A program made the translations under genes and the position numbers. Of a DNA stretch of 64,000 nt, positions 46,313 through 56,129 are shown one piece after another (within the stretch, counting starts at the first letter, position 1; each line of letters starts with the position of its first letter). The stretch is taken from contig JBBHKE010003364.1 of the NCBI GenBank assembly GCA_037447655.1, positions 466,549 through 530,548 of the forward strand, written 5' to 3'. The notes beneath the pieces are model-generated. The model was not told the origin of the DNA, did not search any database, and saw only the letters and a list, made by a program, of their open reading frames with translations. This DNA comes from Zygnema cylindricum (lineage: Eukaryota; Streptophyta; Zygnematophyceae; Zygnematales; Zygnemataceae).

Positions 46313-46759
46313 GGCTACTTGTACTAATCTGTGCTTCAAATGTACAATTTTTGACAAGCTGACGCAAGTACTTGCGCGCAACAAAAATTGTTACAGCAAT
46401 TAGCAATTCTTTATTTTTATTTAATGAAACGAAGAGTAAACATTTATTTGGTTTTCGGTCGGTCACTCATTCAATCATACGATTTACAACACTTATTCAA
46501 CCCTGCTTTTTACACTATAAGCGATTTATGGTGAATATGTTTGCGACCGTCGCTATTTTTGTAAACGTCACCAATTGTCGCAAGATTTGTGGTCGTCTAC
46601 AACCGTCACAAATTCTACGCAGGTCTACAATTTTCACAAATTCTACGCATGTCTACAACCGTCACAGATTCCACGCACGTCTACAACCGTCACAGTTCAA
46701 AGTGACGATTTCATTTTTCGCACATTGGAACGCTTTGCCAAGCCCAGTACAGTACAGTA

Positions 46760-47257
46760 CACCTCGAATCGTAATTAGAGTAATGAAAAAATTAGAGTAC
46801 AAAAACTAAAAAAAACAATTAGAGTAATAAACGCTAATTTATGTGATAGAGTTGTTTCAACTATGAAGTTTATTCTAATTTATTGAAGTACTCTAATTTG
46901 GCTCGCTAATATCCTCTACTGTAAATAAGGCATCGTACAGAATTGGGCAAAACATACAGTTTATTGTCATTATGACGTTTGCACTACGCGGTTTGTTAAA
47001 ACGCAGTTACATGATAACGGCATGTATTAAATCATTATTTGTATTTTTTTACTTAATAAAGTACAATTTTGCACGGTCGGAGGTCGTCCGTACTCCACAC
47101 TATTTATAACGAACCTATACTAGAATTAAAAACGCTAATTAAACTTTACCTTAAATAGAATAATGAAAAAATTATAATCATTACTCTATTTCATGTGATA
47201 GAGTCGAAATTTTGAGCGACCGAATTAGAGTAATTTACTCTAATTACGATTCGCGGT
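46760..47257. mobile_element. Short member X of the CACCGCGAATCG family, 498 bp
   Basis: It runs from CACCTCGAATCGTAATTAGA to TTACGATTCGCGGT. It resembles element W with most of the interior deleted and shares GTCGTCCGTACTCCAC with W and Y. The next member starts only 8 bases further on. Confidence 0.7.
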
Positions 47258-47265
47258 TTACTATA

Positions 47266-47640
47266 CACCGCGAATCGTAATTAGAGTAAATTACTGTAAT
47301 TCGGTCGCTCGAAATTTCGACTCTTTCACATCAAATAGAGTAATCGATTCTAATTTTTTTATTATTATAATTTAGGTGAGGTTTAATTAGCGTTTTTTTT
47401 CTAATATAGGTTCGTTTTAAATAGTGTGGAGTACGGACGTCGTGTGACTGTATAATATTGTAGTTTTTAAATAAAAACGTACAAATATCGATTTAATAAA
47501 CTCGCGGTCGCACGTGGAGTCGCACTAAACAAAAAGACCGAAACTCATCGAAAAAAATCCGTTCGCATATATTTTGTCCGTCCACATCATCGTCGTCAGT
47601 GAGAACGTTAACCTTCAGTTACATGTTGCAAGTTTATAGT
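47266..47640. mobile_element. Left end of a further family member (Y)
   Basis: CACCGCGAATCGTAATTAGA starts here and runs 240 bp as the inverted form of W's right end. 47528-47640 then matches W's 41475-41600 in direct orientation (TCGTCGTCAG, GTTACATGTTGCAAGTTTATAG). No matching right end was found nearby. Confidence 0.55.
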
Positions 47641-49189
47641 ATAACGGCGAGAACATGTGTTTTCGTTCATTTGTGTAATAATTTGGTAATTGGTGTTCGG
47701 CGTTCCGCGGATTCAGTTATAATAGGGAATTTAGCAACAATTACATTAAAATTGTATTCTAATTTAGGACCGCGTTTGTTTTAGCGTAAATATTAATTAT
47801 ACGCCCCTTGAAAGGAGTACCTTTTTACTGTAATATGGGTTTTTTAACACAATGTCACATGAAAAAGAGTAAACATATTGACAAAAATATAATAAATATA
47901 CAACATTTGGCGTGGGTGATATATGTCGTGAGGCAACGCCAAATGCGGACAGACCTCATAAAACATAATTTTTTTGGACCAATCACAATTCACGCTTTCT
48001 GTGTCCAATCACAATCGCTCATTCTTTTTTTTTCCCTGTGGAATCTGACGACTGCGCCGCCATCTTGTATGTGTCGCCATCCTGAAAAATCTCTTGGTTT
48101 TTCCAACAAGGATATGTGAGACACTAGCTTCCTCTTTCACCTCCATGGATTGCGCGTCGCCCACGTCATCACTCGCTTCCTCTTTCACCTCTATGGATTT
48201 CACGTCGTCCACGTCATCACTTTTATGCAAGGCAATTAGCTTAATTTTATAGGTTGTTTACTTTTTTAGGGTTTTGTTGTGAGAAAAGGCTAACATTTTC
48301 CTGCAAGCCAACACCGCCATTGATGACCAAGCAGGTGCGTATTCTCTTCCCATTGGCTTTTTTGTGGTTTGCTTTTGTTTCCCTCGTTTCACCTTTTGCG
48401 CTGACCAATTGATTTTAGTTTAATTTTAATGACGCTTATTAATATTGACGGTGAGGGTGCTAAGACAAATGCTCAATATATTTGAACGGGAAAGATGTAT
48501 TCCTTTGTTATTTTCAATGTTAGGTTTTCATAATAACAGTCGGATTTGTAATCTATACGATTGTCACACTTGCTATTCTCAATGGATTAAAAAACATAGA
48601 CATTTGCCTTTGTTTAATCTTTGTTAAATGTCATTGAACAGTGATTTCTAGAAAAATAAAATAAAATAAATAAAAAAAATGGGGAACTATTTTTTTTCCA
48701 GCTTAAACTACGATTTAATAAAAAAAGTATTACAAACTCTAAAAACCCATGAAAAATCCTTGGAACTTTCAACGGATTGACAATGTAATCTAAGTCATTT
48801 TTTTGTTTTTTTCAGGTTGGGGCCAAAGCTTCTGATTTATTATCGACATCATGTAATTTGCGAATTTTTATTTGTTTAGACGCCAAAGAAGAAAGTGAAA
48901 TAATTACTAAAAATTGGAATTAAAAAAAGATAATAGATAGACGATTCAAGATAAAGTTGAAAGGTATCAAAAATTGTATGATTTTAGTGCCAATATTGAG
49001 TTACACAATTTGTACAATAACAAAATTTGCGATTAATAATTGTATATTTTTGTCATGTGTACAATATGTTATTACTATTTTTTGCACTCTATATATCATT
49101 ATCTTGTCTTTTGTACTAAATGATTATGTTTTGTATATGTTTGCGTCAGCTATAGAATAATTTTTTACCCTACTCATGGATTTTTACCA
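47641..49189. other. AT-rich stretch, one small repetitive ORF, otherwise no supported gene
   Basis: Apart from the ORF at 48009-48230, no coding region is convincing. On the plus strand TTAGGGTTTTG (48267-48277), a telo-box-like word common in plant 5' regions, lies about 45 bases before ATGACCAAGCAG followed by the donor-like GTGCGT. This could be a first exon, but no further exon was recognised. Confidence 0.3.
48009..48230 (-). CDS. Small ORF with a duplicated acidic VKEEAS unit, unknown
   Basis: A 73-codon ORF. Its first half is two copies of a unit of about 16 residues (DDVDDVKSIEVKEEAS and DDVGDAQSMEVKEEAS), encoded by a 48-bp DNA duplication. Each unit contains VKEE, which fits the SUMO-acceptor pattern (hydrophobic-Lys-x-Glu). 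The second half is basic (MATHTRWRRSRQIPQGKKK). A TATA-like word lies about 20 bases upstream (CTATAAAATTA on the minus strand). I do not recognise a family. It could be a chance ORF over a small tandem repeat. Confidence 0.25.
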   Translation of the reverse strand: MHKSDDVDDVKSIEVKEEASDDVGDAQSMEVKEEASVSHILVGKTKRFFRMATHTRWRRSRQIPQGKKKNERL

Positions 49190-49690
49190 ACCAGCGACAA
49201 GACATTATCGTCGCTGGATTTTACATGAATGGAAGAATATATTTTTTTATTATGTAATGGTTGTGGAAATACCAGCGACGAGACATTTTCGTCGCTGGAT
49301 TATACATATATGAAATGAAGGTAGTTTGTTATTTTATTCCTTTTGTCATGGATTTTGAACAACCAGCGATGAGACATTTTCGTCGCTGAATTTTACAGCA
49401 ATGGATTCAAGGTATTTTTTTATTTCTTTTCCTTTTGTCATGTATTCTGAACTTCCAGCGACGAGAAATTATCGTTGCTGATATTTAGTAATAAAACCGT
49501 TTAAGCAAGCAAAAACACTAAATAAGTTTTATCATCGCTGAAAAATGCTTTGGCTAGGAGGCAAAGTCGTCGCTAAAAAGCCCATATGCCATGATAAACT
49601 TTCAACGATGATGAAATAACAATGACAAAATCCATGTTATTGGTGCGACAACAGCCAGCAATGTGGCGCGCTCGTCGCCTAGTACGAATA
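49190..49690. repeat. Hairpin array 1 (CCAGCGACGA...TCGTCGCTGG)
   Basis: Four hairpins of about 26 bases at 49191-49217, 49272-49298, 49363-49388 and 49455-49480, spaced 81-92 bases apart. Each has arms CCAGCGACGA and TCGTCGCTGG around a loop of 6-7 bases (GACATT/GAAATT type). The first two are perfect or nearly perfect. Weaker units follow to 49690 (AGTCGTCGCT, GCTCGTCGCC). It lies downstream of the transposase stop. Confidence 0.85.
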
Positions 49691-50124
49691 ACGTAAAAAA
49701 TAACAAGTTTGTGTATCAAAGCTAAAAAATAAAGAAATTATTAACCAAGTACAACATAATGTTTTGCATAAATGAATAATAAACACACAGTTTTACATTG
49801 ACCATGACAAACCACAGTTCTTACACATACTTATATATTGCCGAAAGAATATCATGTATTATAAAAGGTTCATGTTGTACATCGTTTTGGCATACCTACT
49901 TCACAGTGAAGTAAATTAAAAACTTGCAATAAAAGACCCACTATGCAACGTAATACCCCTACTATATTGTCTAGTAACTCATACCACCTAAATCCGTACA
50001 CTACTATCACTTTTAAAACGGGTAATACAAGCCAAAGCAACAAAAGCTACAAAACTATGTCTCTTCTACGCTTTAAAATCCAGTATAAAGGAATACAAGA
50101 GAATGCTAAGGCATCCCCAACGGC

Positions 50125-50806
50125 TTAAAATTCGTCCCCTTCCGTGAATTGTTCGTCCGTAAACTTTTCTTCTTGAGTATCGACCTCGGCGTCATGAGAA
50201 TTTCCGAGGGATTCCCGTGTCCTTGGTAAGGGAGGTGGCACTTCTTCGCCATTGAAATGGTTTCGGTGTTTGTTGATGATGCATTGCAACTGATGTGTAA
50301 GCATTCCCTCCTCCCATATCCCGTCCTGCAATGACAACCCACACTAAATCACTACTTTTTTAGCATATCCCATCCTATCCTTTTCTTTCATGGAGTTGAC
50401 TTCTCGAATGGAGTCCCTTGCCAACTCGAGAAAATACATTTTCCCCGGCCTTAATAACTTTCCGGACCAACCTCGGTTAGAGGGTTGTGACCAGTGTTCA
50501 TTCCCAACCCCTGACATCTTCCAATTTTCCCACTTCCTACTCCAAACTACTTGTATTTTTGATATTACAAACGAATTGGCATGTTTCACCAAGTGAGTAG
50601 CACTCGGTGGAAAGAAGTGTAACACCGTATTTTTTGCAACCAAAACGTGGTTAAGCTCCTTGTTCATATTGTGTTCTCCGCAATTATCGAGGAAGACTAT
50701 TTTTTTGTTGACCATAGGGATCGGCTTGATGCGACCTGGTCCTCAAACCATTGGGGGAAGACTCTCTTGTCATTCCAACCTTTCGGACCCTTGCGATAAC
50801 ACACAC
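50125..50806 (-). pseudogene. Transposase exon 4: second half of DDE core and C-terminus
   Basis: The exon starts VCYRKGPKGWNDKRVFPQWF and shifts frame near 50740. It continues from 50715 with KIVFLDNCGEHNM (second catalytic Asp), FFPPSATHLVKHANSFVISK (the family has Asp where this has Asn after HA), WSGKLLRPGKMYFLELA and YAKKVVI. After a TAG it reads CGLSLQDGIWEEG to an acidic end (TDEQFTEGDEF) at 50125. The family resemblance runs through the whole exon, including past the stop. Confidence 0.85.
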
Positions 50807-50967
50807 CTGTTATTGGTTACATGGAAAAAATAAAAAAGGCATAAAATTAAATAACATTAAGGAGGGGAAAAAAGAGAATGGGAATTGAAAATGATGACGG
50901 GAGAAGAATGGGAGAGGGAAGAATTGAACAATTCAGAATAAACAAAACGAAACAAAGGGATGTATAC

Positions 50968-51218
50968 CTGGAATATCGTCGGGGAGATTGCGAATTGGGT
51001 AACTCCTATTACGTTTCGTGAGAATAAGCATAGGTGATTCAATCCGTGCATTCACCCCTCTGGTGATCGCACCATCAAGGTCATGGATTCACCTCCACCC
51101 GCAACGTCGGCATACTTCACAACTTCATCGCCACGAAAGCCTAATGTCTTGCCATTGTCCATATTTAAAATCAAATGGGTCTCATCCATATTCTCCACTA
51201 AATCTTCGTCAAGCTCAC
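50968..51218 (-). pseudogene. Transposase exon 3: first half of DDE core
   Basis: It reads ELDEDLVENMDETHLILNMD with the first catalytic Asp in NMDETH, then KTLGFRGDEVVKYADVAGGG, SPMLILTKRNRSYPIRN and DDIPG. Intron 3 (50807-50967, 161 bp, GT-AG) follows inside the glycine codon; intron 2 is 51219-51359 (141 bp, GT-AG). Confidence 0.82.
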
Positions 51219-51359
51219 CTAGATCGCACAATGAAGATGACGACAATGAAACAAAAATCAGATCAAAATAATTTATATTTTACCTTTGATAAATGCAACA
51301 ACTTTGACACAAAAAAATAAATAACAATATCATTGATAGCATTAAAGTATAGGTCTCAC

Positions 51360-51839
51360 ACGAAAGGAAGCCCCTTTTTAAAACGCCCAAGTGATAAGCC
51401 ACGGTTTTCTCAATGTGATCATCTTTTTCCGGACTACATTGTAATTTGCCTTTTTAGGCACTGATGACAATGTTGTGTTTCTCATGAAACCTTAGGATCC
51501 ACCTTTTTGTAATTCGTGTAGTCCTCTCACGTCCAAACTCGTCAAAGAACTCTAACGCGTGCTCCTCTTTCAAACGTATAAGTATGTCGTACGCCATCTC
51601 TTGCACGATTGACGTAGAAAGTTTCATATCCGCCTTTTTAAATCGATGAAAATCCTCGAGTAATTCTTTGTCAAGACGGCTCACCCAAGGCATTTTTTTC
51701 CTTCCCCTACCCGGTAATGCTTTCATTACCGCCACATTTCGTTTCCCGAAGCTCGACGTAGACAGCGTATTGCTTGTATCTCTTATGCTTCGTACTATGG
51801 CCACCCTTTCAACCCACCATCTCCTTACTTTTGGATACT
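51360..51839 (-). pseudogene. Transposase exon 2: CENP-B-type HTH domain
   Basis: After a CTGCAG acceptor the exon reads YPKVRRWWVERVAIVRS. The basic linker PGRGRKKMPWVSRLDKELLE leads into the CENP-B HTH (LLEDFHRFKKADMKLSTSIV, ITKRWILRFHEKHNIV). A TAA at 51454 interrupts; the same frame continues KLQCSPEKDDHIEKTVAYHL and GVLKRGFLS to a GTGAGA donor at 51359. The domain would bind the element's DNA before cleavage. Confidence 0.85.
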
Positions 51840-51954
51840 CTGCAGATAAGGATAAGAAAAAAAAAACAAAAACAAAAAATGGTTAGTAAGTAAAATTAAG
51901 GAAAACTTTGAAAAAAAATGTGTTTGAATGTTTATGCCATTTGAGCGACGATAA

Positions 51955-52262
51955 ATTGTTTTCACTGGTTCGGCTTCGACAATATGTCATTGCCGTATCA
52001 GCGACGACATTATGTCGTCGCTGAATAGCTGATGTCAAACCATCGTCGGAAATTCAGCGACGAGAATTTATCGTCGATGATTTGACTTGAATATAATGTC
52101 ATTACCAAATTAGCGACGACATTATCTCGTCGCTGAATAAATAATGACAATTCGTCATCAGTAATTCAGCGACGATAATTTGTTGTCACTGGTTCGGCTT
52201 CGACAATATGTCATTGCCGAATCAGCCACGACATTATCTCGTCGCTGAATAAACAACGACAA
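51955..52262. repeat. Hairpin array 2, inside transposase intron 1
   Basis: The perfect hairpin CAGCGACGAC-ATTAT-GTCGTCGCTG at 51999-52023 is followed by related units near 52046-52080, 52111-52136, 52167-52190 and 52228-52252 (CAGCGACGAGAATTTATCG and GCGACGACATTATCTCGTCG types). Spacers repeat the words GGTTCGGCTTCGACAATATG (51968 and 52191) and AATAA-GACAAT. Confidence 0.85.
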
Positions 52263-52416
52263 TGTTACATATTAATATATGGCAATATTATATTATTATT
52301 ACTACTATATAGATTATTAGTTTAACAATCGTACAAATGAATACAAAAAATGGGTTTGGAAAGTTAAGCTTGGTGAAAGACTTAACATCTCGGCAAATAC
52401 TTCACTGACTCACCGG

Positions 52417-53429
52417 CTATGGTGAGTATCGCTCCAAACTATTTTTTTGTATTTTTTTCATCTCTCGAGTGAGGTTTGCCACCATTCGCCGAACATTTCT
52501 TAACTGTTCTCGTTGCTCTGCAACTTCCCGACTCAGCTCCGCAACTAAGAGTGTAAGATAAAATACCTCCGGTGGGAGGGGAGGAGGGTTCGCCGGTACC
52601 ACTCTTGGCACTTCCCATAAAAAAGCTCGCCTAACTACAAGGTTGCGAAATTTGTGCAAAATTTTACTGCGTGCCTTTCTCAACTCCTTTAGTTCGGGGG
52701 TTTTACGAGCATTTCGGAGGATGGTGTATAACCGAGGGTCCCATAGATGGTAATGTCGGAGTAATTCCGGTACATCGGTGAAATAACCATTATCTTCCCG
52801 CACAATGCACGTGAATTGTTGGTCATCGGGTTGGAAATGTCGGATGTACCCGAAGTTCGACCCTTTTTCTTCTCCCGCTATGAAAAACCAAGTAGGATGA
52901 GCGTTACGTTGGGAGGAATATCTAACATTTCCGAGAAAGGTTTTTTCAATGGATCAATTGGCCGCGGTTCGCCGTATCTCCAATGCTCCGACCATTCTTC
53001 CACAAGAATGTAATAGACAGTGCTTGGACGGAAACTATCCATTTCCTCCTCCCCGGTGGGGGGCGAAAAATACCAATCCGGCTCCTCTACATGGTATGGA
53101 GCCGATTGAATGCCCCCCCTTTGTTTCGGAAGGGCCAAAACAAGTGTTCTTTCTCGGTTCGGTGAAGGAGGGTGCATGACAACCTCATAATCACTTACAA
53201 ATTTTTTTTCTTTACTTCTGTCGAAACTTTCCGAACTCTGATCATCCTCGGTTGAGGCTTCCCCCACGAACTTTCTCACCAGAATGTCGGTGGGATGAAT
53301 TTGTTCGGGCGATTTTTCCCCCTTGGTTGGTTCGCTTCCGTCCACGATACTTTCATCATCCTTAGACTCCGATGAGGCATAATCCTCATCTTTTTCCCCT
53401 TTTTTTTTCCTTCTTAGACTATCTCTCAT
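52417..53429 (-). pseudogene. Accessory ORF of the pogo-like element, unknown function (one frameshift)
   Basis: The ORF starts at 53429 (in-frame TGA just upstream) and runs 183 codons, then continues in another frame from about 52885 to 52417, about 335 codons in all. The N-terminal 90 residues are charged and acidic (KKKGEKDEDYASSESKDDES). The middle holds HPPSPNRERTLVLALPKQRG and SEHWRYGEPRPIDPLKKPF. Past the shift it reads PTWFFIAGEEKGSNFGYIRH and YHLWDPRLYTILRNARKTPE. The C-terminus has a proline patch (ANPPPLPPE) and a helix likely to form a coiled coil (LLVAELSREVAEQREQLRNV). I recognise no family. Its place inside intron 1 on the same strand recalls elements with a second transposition protein; that is inference. 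Confidence 0.55.
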
Positions 53430-53499
53430 TGTATATCATATCCTTTGAGCGATTACACCACTCTACCCTTCTTTTTTACCTTCCCTTTCCCTCGTAGCT

Positions 53500-54200
53500 T
53501 TTGTTCGCCATCATTTTCACTTCGCTCCTCTTCCGCTACCACACCCTCCTTCATACCCTCTTCCTCTATCACCATTTCTCCTCCAACCTTTTTTAACCCA
53601 TTATCACTTCCCTCCTCACCCGATTTCCCTTTTCCTCTCCTACCTCACCCGGAAAAACACCTTCCTTTACACCCTCTTCCTCTACGACCCTTTCTTCTCC
53701 TACCTCTTTTTCCAATCCTTTATCATTTCCATCAACATCCGGTTCGTCTTTTTCCTCTCCTACCACACTCGGAAAACACCTTCCTTTACACCCTCTACCT
53801 CTATCACCCTTTCTCCTACAACATCATGTTCTAATCCTTTATCGATTTCCTCCTCATTTGATTCCCATTTTTCCTCTCCTACCACATTCGTTGAATCCCT
53901 TTCTTTTCCACCCTCTCCCTCTATCACCCTTCCTCCTTCAACCTCTTTTTCTAACCCATTATCACTTCCCTCTTCACCCGATTCCCCTTGTTCCTCTCCT
54001 ATCTCACCCAGAAAAAACACTTTCTTTTAAAACCTCTCCCGCTATCACCCTTTCTCATACGACCTCTTTTTCTAATCCTTTTACAATTTCCTCCTCATTT
54101 AATTCCCCTTTTTCCTCTCTTACCACGTTTGTTAAAACCCCATCTTCTCCACCCACTTCCTCCGTCAACCTTTCTCCCTCAACCTCCTGTTTTCCACTTC
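53500..54200 (-). repeat. Minisatellite of about 118 bp, glutamate-rich on the minus strand
   Basis: The word TTTTCCTCTCCTACC or a close variant recurs at about 53636, 53753, 53871, 53990 and 54109, spacing 117-119 bases. The minus strand encodes E-rich units such as VGEEKWESNEEEIDKGLE and GERVIEVEGVKE. A 117-bp unit would keep a 39-residue repeat in frame, but the 118- and 119-bp units break it. Proline/serine-rich plus-strand ORFs here are the complement of this repeat. Confidence 0.8.
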
Positions 54201-54689
54201 TTTCCTCATTCGATGCCCGTTTTTTGTCCTCTAACAACTTATCATTTGTTTCACCCTCACTTTCATTCCCTACCCTCGCTAACTCTTACGCCACCTCCCC
54301 TTTATGTATTTGTACCTCTACTCCTGACTCCTCTGTTCTCTCCACGCTGGTTAATATGTCGTCCTTCTCTTCACTTGGCCGGCGGTAGTCGAGTTGAGTG
54401 ATGTTTAAGGGAGGAAATCAATTTTATTACAATATAAGCTATGTGGTTGTTTAGTCGGTCGCTTGCCGAGATCCATGGAGTTGCTTTTCACGCAAGTGCA
54501 AAGAAATCGGAACGCGATTGCAAAATATTGCAGATTAACAGGTAAAGAAAACAAATGACGGCGAAAAAAATACAGTCTCAAAAAATCACTCCATTTGAGC
54601 GTCAGATTTGTTTTTTAAATATGTACAAATGGTTAAAATGTTTCGACGACAAACCCTTGTTTGACCAACGTTAATGGACGTTTCAATAT

Positions 54690-55320
54690 TGCGGCGACGA
54701 ATATACACATTTCGCTGTCAGGTTTATTCGAGAAGTCCAACAATCATCTGACGTAAAAAATCTGCGTCCAACGTCCATTGAAGTCTGCTACACGGACATT
54801 ACAACATTGCGGCGACGAAAAAACAAATTTCGCCGTCATATATATTTGAGAAGTTCAATATTTATCCGACGTCACTAAATCCGAATCGAACGTCCATTGA
54901 AAACTACTATATCACGTTCCAACATTGCGGCGACGAAAGGCCGAACTTCACCCGTTGTACATCGTCCAAGAGTCCAACATTCAAGGGACGAGAAGAAGTC
55001 ATCGCTGATGGTACAATACTATCATTTAGACGGCGACAACATAATGTCGTCTCTGGTTAAGTGATTCCGCGATTGTCCACATCGAGGCGACGATATTTTC
55101 TCATCGCCCTTGTCCAACATTCAGGCGACGACAATAAGTCATCGCTGATGGTATAATACTTTCGTTTTTACGGCGAAAAACATAATGTTGTCGCCGGTTA
55201 ACTGATTTCGCGTTTGTCCACATTGAGGCGACTACATATTCTCATCGCCCTTTCATTGTATGATGTGTGGACATAAATGAAGCGACGACGCAATGTCGTC
55301 GCCATCCTAAAGACGAACGA
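54690..55320. repeat. Hairpin array 3, inside transposase intron 1
   Basis: Units with GCGGCGACGAA (near 54693, 54812, 54926), GCGACGACAATAAGTCATCG (near 55126) and a perfect hairpin of GCGACGACG/TGTCGTCGC near 55282-55302. Two longer tandem copies of about 150 bp (around 55010-55110 and 55130-55250) share ATCGCTGATGGTA and TCTCATCGCC. Confidence 0.8.
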
Positions 55321-55690
55321 CAAAGCCTTTTCCACCCCCCCCTTTTCATCACAATCCCGCAGACTGTTTTATCCTAACTAAATATTGATCCTAAATATAT
55401 ATATACACATGTAAAACAATACGTATAGCAACCAGTAAATAACACCCATGAGGAAAAGGGTTACAAGAGTAAAGGACTACATTTAATCTCATGTCATATG
55501 CAACGGATTACACTCAAATAATTCGCATTAATATATAAACAACAACAAATTGTAGAAAGGAAATATACATTAATATAAACTGAAAAATGAGAGGATAAAA
55601 CATTGTAGATGATTGAAAACCGAACAAAAATAGTAATAATCGAGAGGTGGATTGATGAGGTAAAGGGAGAATAGTTGTAGAAAAACTCAC

Positions 55691-56084
55691 TACATCATTT
55701 GCTTCCCAAAAATTGTTTGGGAAACTTGTTGACAGTTTTGGGGATGAGGCTTTGGTATCCGTTCTCCCGCTCCTCAGCGATCATCAACATGATTATTTGC
55801 AAACGATCCTTTTTGCTTGTAACGTGCTGCTTTTTCCGACTGGACTGCGGCGGGTCAAAAGTTGTATGTTGACTCCCCAAATCTCCACCCACGTTGTTGT
55901 CTTCTCCGCTCGAAGCTTCTTTCACGAGTGGCTCCACACGTGGTAATTGGGTTGCACCACTCGCCATTTCGGATCCGACACTGTTCATCTCTACGATCAC
56001 CTCTTCCACAACAGGTGCTGGGATATGAGATATTCCGTTATATCTCGACGTGTAGCTACCCAAAATTCTTGTAAATCTCCACAT
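55691..56084 (-). pseudogene. Transposase exon 1: N-terminal region
   Basis: The exon holds a low-complexity start and ends with SKKDRLQIIMLMIAEERENG and KTVNKFPKQFLGSK, a helix-turn-helix-like stretch that joins YPKVRRWW of exon 2. A TGA follows at 55695, just before a GTGAGT donor. The link to exon 2 across a 3.85-kb intron is inferred from family order. Confidence 0.6.
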
Positions 56085-56103
56085 AATTCCGAAGAATAAG
56101 CGA

Positions 56104-56113
56104 CTATTTATAG
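56104..56113 (-). promoter_or_regulatory. TATA box of the transposase gene
   Basis: The minus strand reads CTATAAATAG, a canonical plant-like TATA box, about 20 bases before the first ATG. A start site 25-35 bases downstream would fall at or after that ATG, favouring a later start codon (near 55988). Confidence 0.55.
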
Positions 56114-56129
56114 GAGAGATGTGTAGTCA

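Larger units (their letters stand above)
44600..46410. mobile_element. Second copy of the fold-back element, invaded by two MITEs
   Basis: 44600-44803 and 45649-45845 together match the centre and right arm of the element at 40336-41290 (words TTTCATTGATATTT, ACGCGGGT, GAGCTCACGTAAAATGAG, GACGGTAGACGTTCG). 46313-46410 matches its outer end (GCGCGCAACAAAAATTG to AGCAATT). A hAT-like MITE fills 44804-45648 and another TIR element 45855-46312. The left arm is missing. Confidence 0.65.
50125..56084 (-). pseudogene. Pogo-like transposase gene (CENP-B HTH and DDE_1), four predicted exons
   Basis: Predicted exons on the minus strand are 56084-55691, 51839-51360, 51218-50968 and 50806-50125, about 600 codons in total. 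The last two introns have clean GT-AG ends and keep the frame (phase 1 in both). Order of parts: N-terminal helix-turn-helix region, CENP-B-type DNA-binding domain, DDE_1 catalytic core, acidic tail. Such proteins cut and paste pogo/Tc1-mariner elements in the nucleus. The copy is dead: in-frame stops at 55695, 51454 and 50344, a frameshift near 50740, and the third catalytic Asp changed to Asn. A TATA box (56104-56113) sits so close to the first ATG that translation may begin at the ATG near 55988. Confidence 0.82.
49190..56113 (-). mobile_element. Degenerate pogo-like DNA transposon with hairpin arrays (ends not found)
   Basis: The stretch combines a four-exon pogo-like transposase gene (50125-56084), a second ORF (52417-53429), a glutamate-rich minisatellite (53500-54200) and three arrays of GCGACGA/TCGTCGC hairpins (49190-49690, 51955-52262, 54690-55320). 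All ORFs read on the minus strand. No terminal inverted repeats could be found at either side, so the span given is only that of recognised parts. Such arrays normally mark transposase-binding regions at element ends; here one array lies downstream of the gene and two lie in its first intron. Confidence 0.55.

Noticed and set aside
49191-49480. CRISPR array, from regularly spaced short repeats
   Set aside because: Repeat and spacer lengths do not fit, the spacers resemble each other, and the context is eukaryotic.
53445-54401. Plus-strand proline/serine-rich proteins of 129-176 codons
   Set aside because: They are the complement of a purine-rich minisatellite, overlap each other in different frames and have no domain.
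49190-55320. CACTA (En/Spm) element, because of GCGACGA subterminal-like repeats
   Set aside because: No CACTA termini and no TNP2-type transposase were found; the transposase present is of pogo type.
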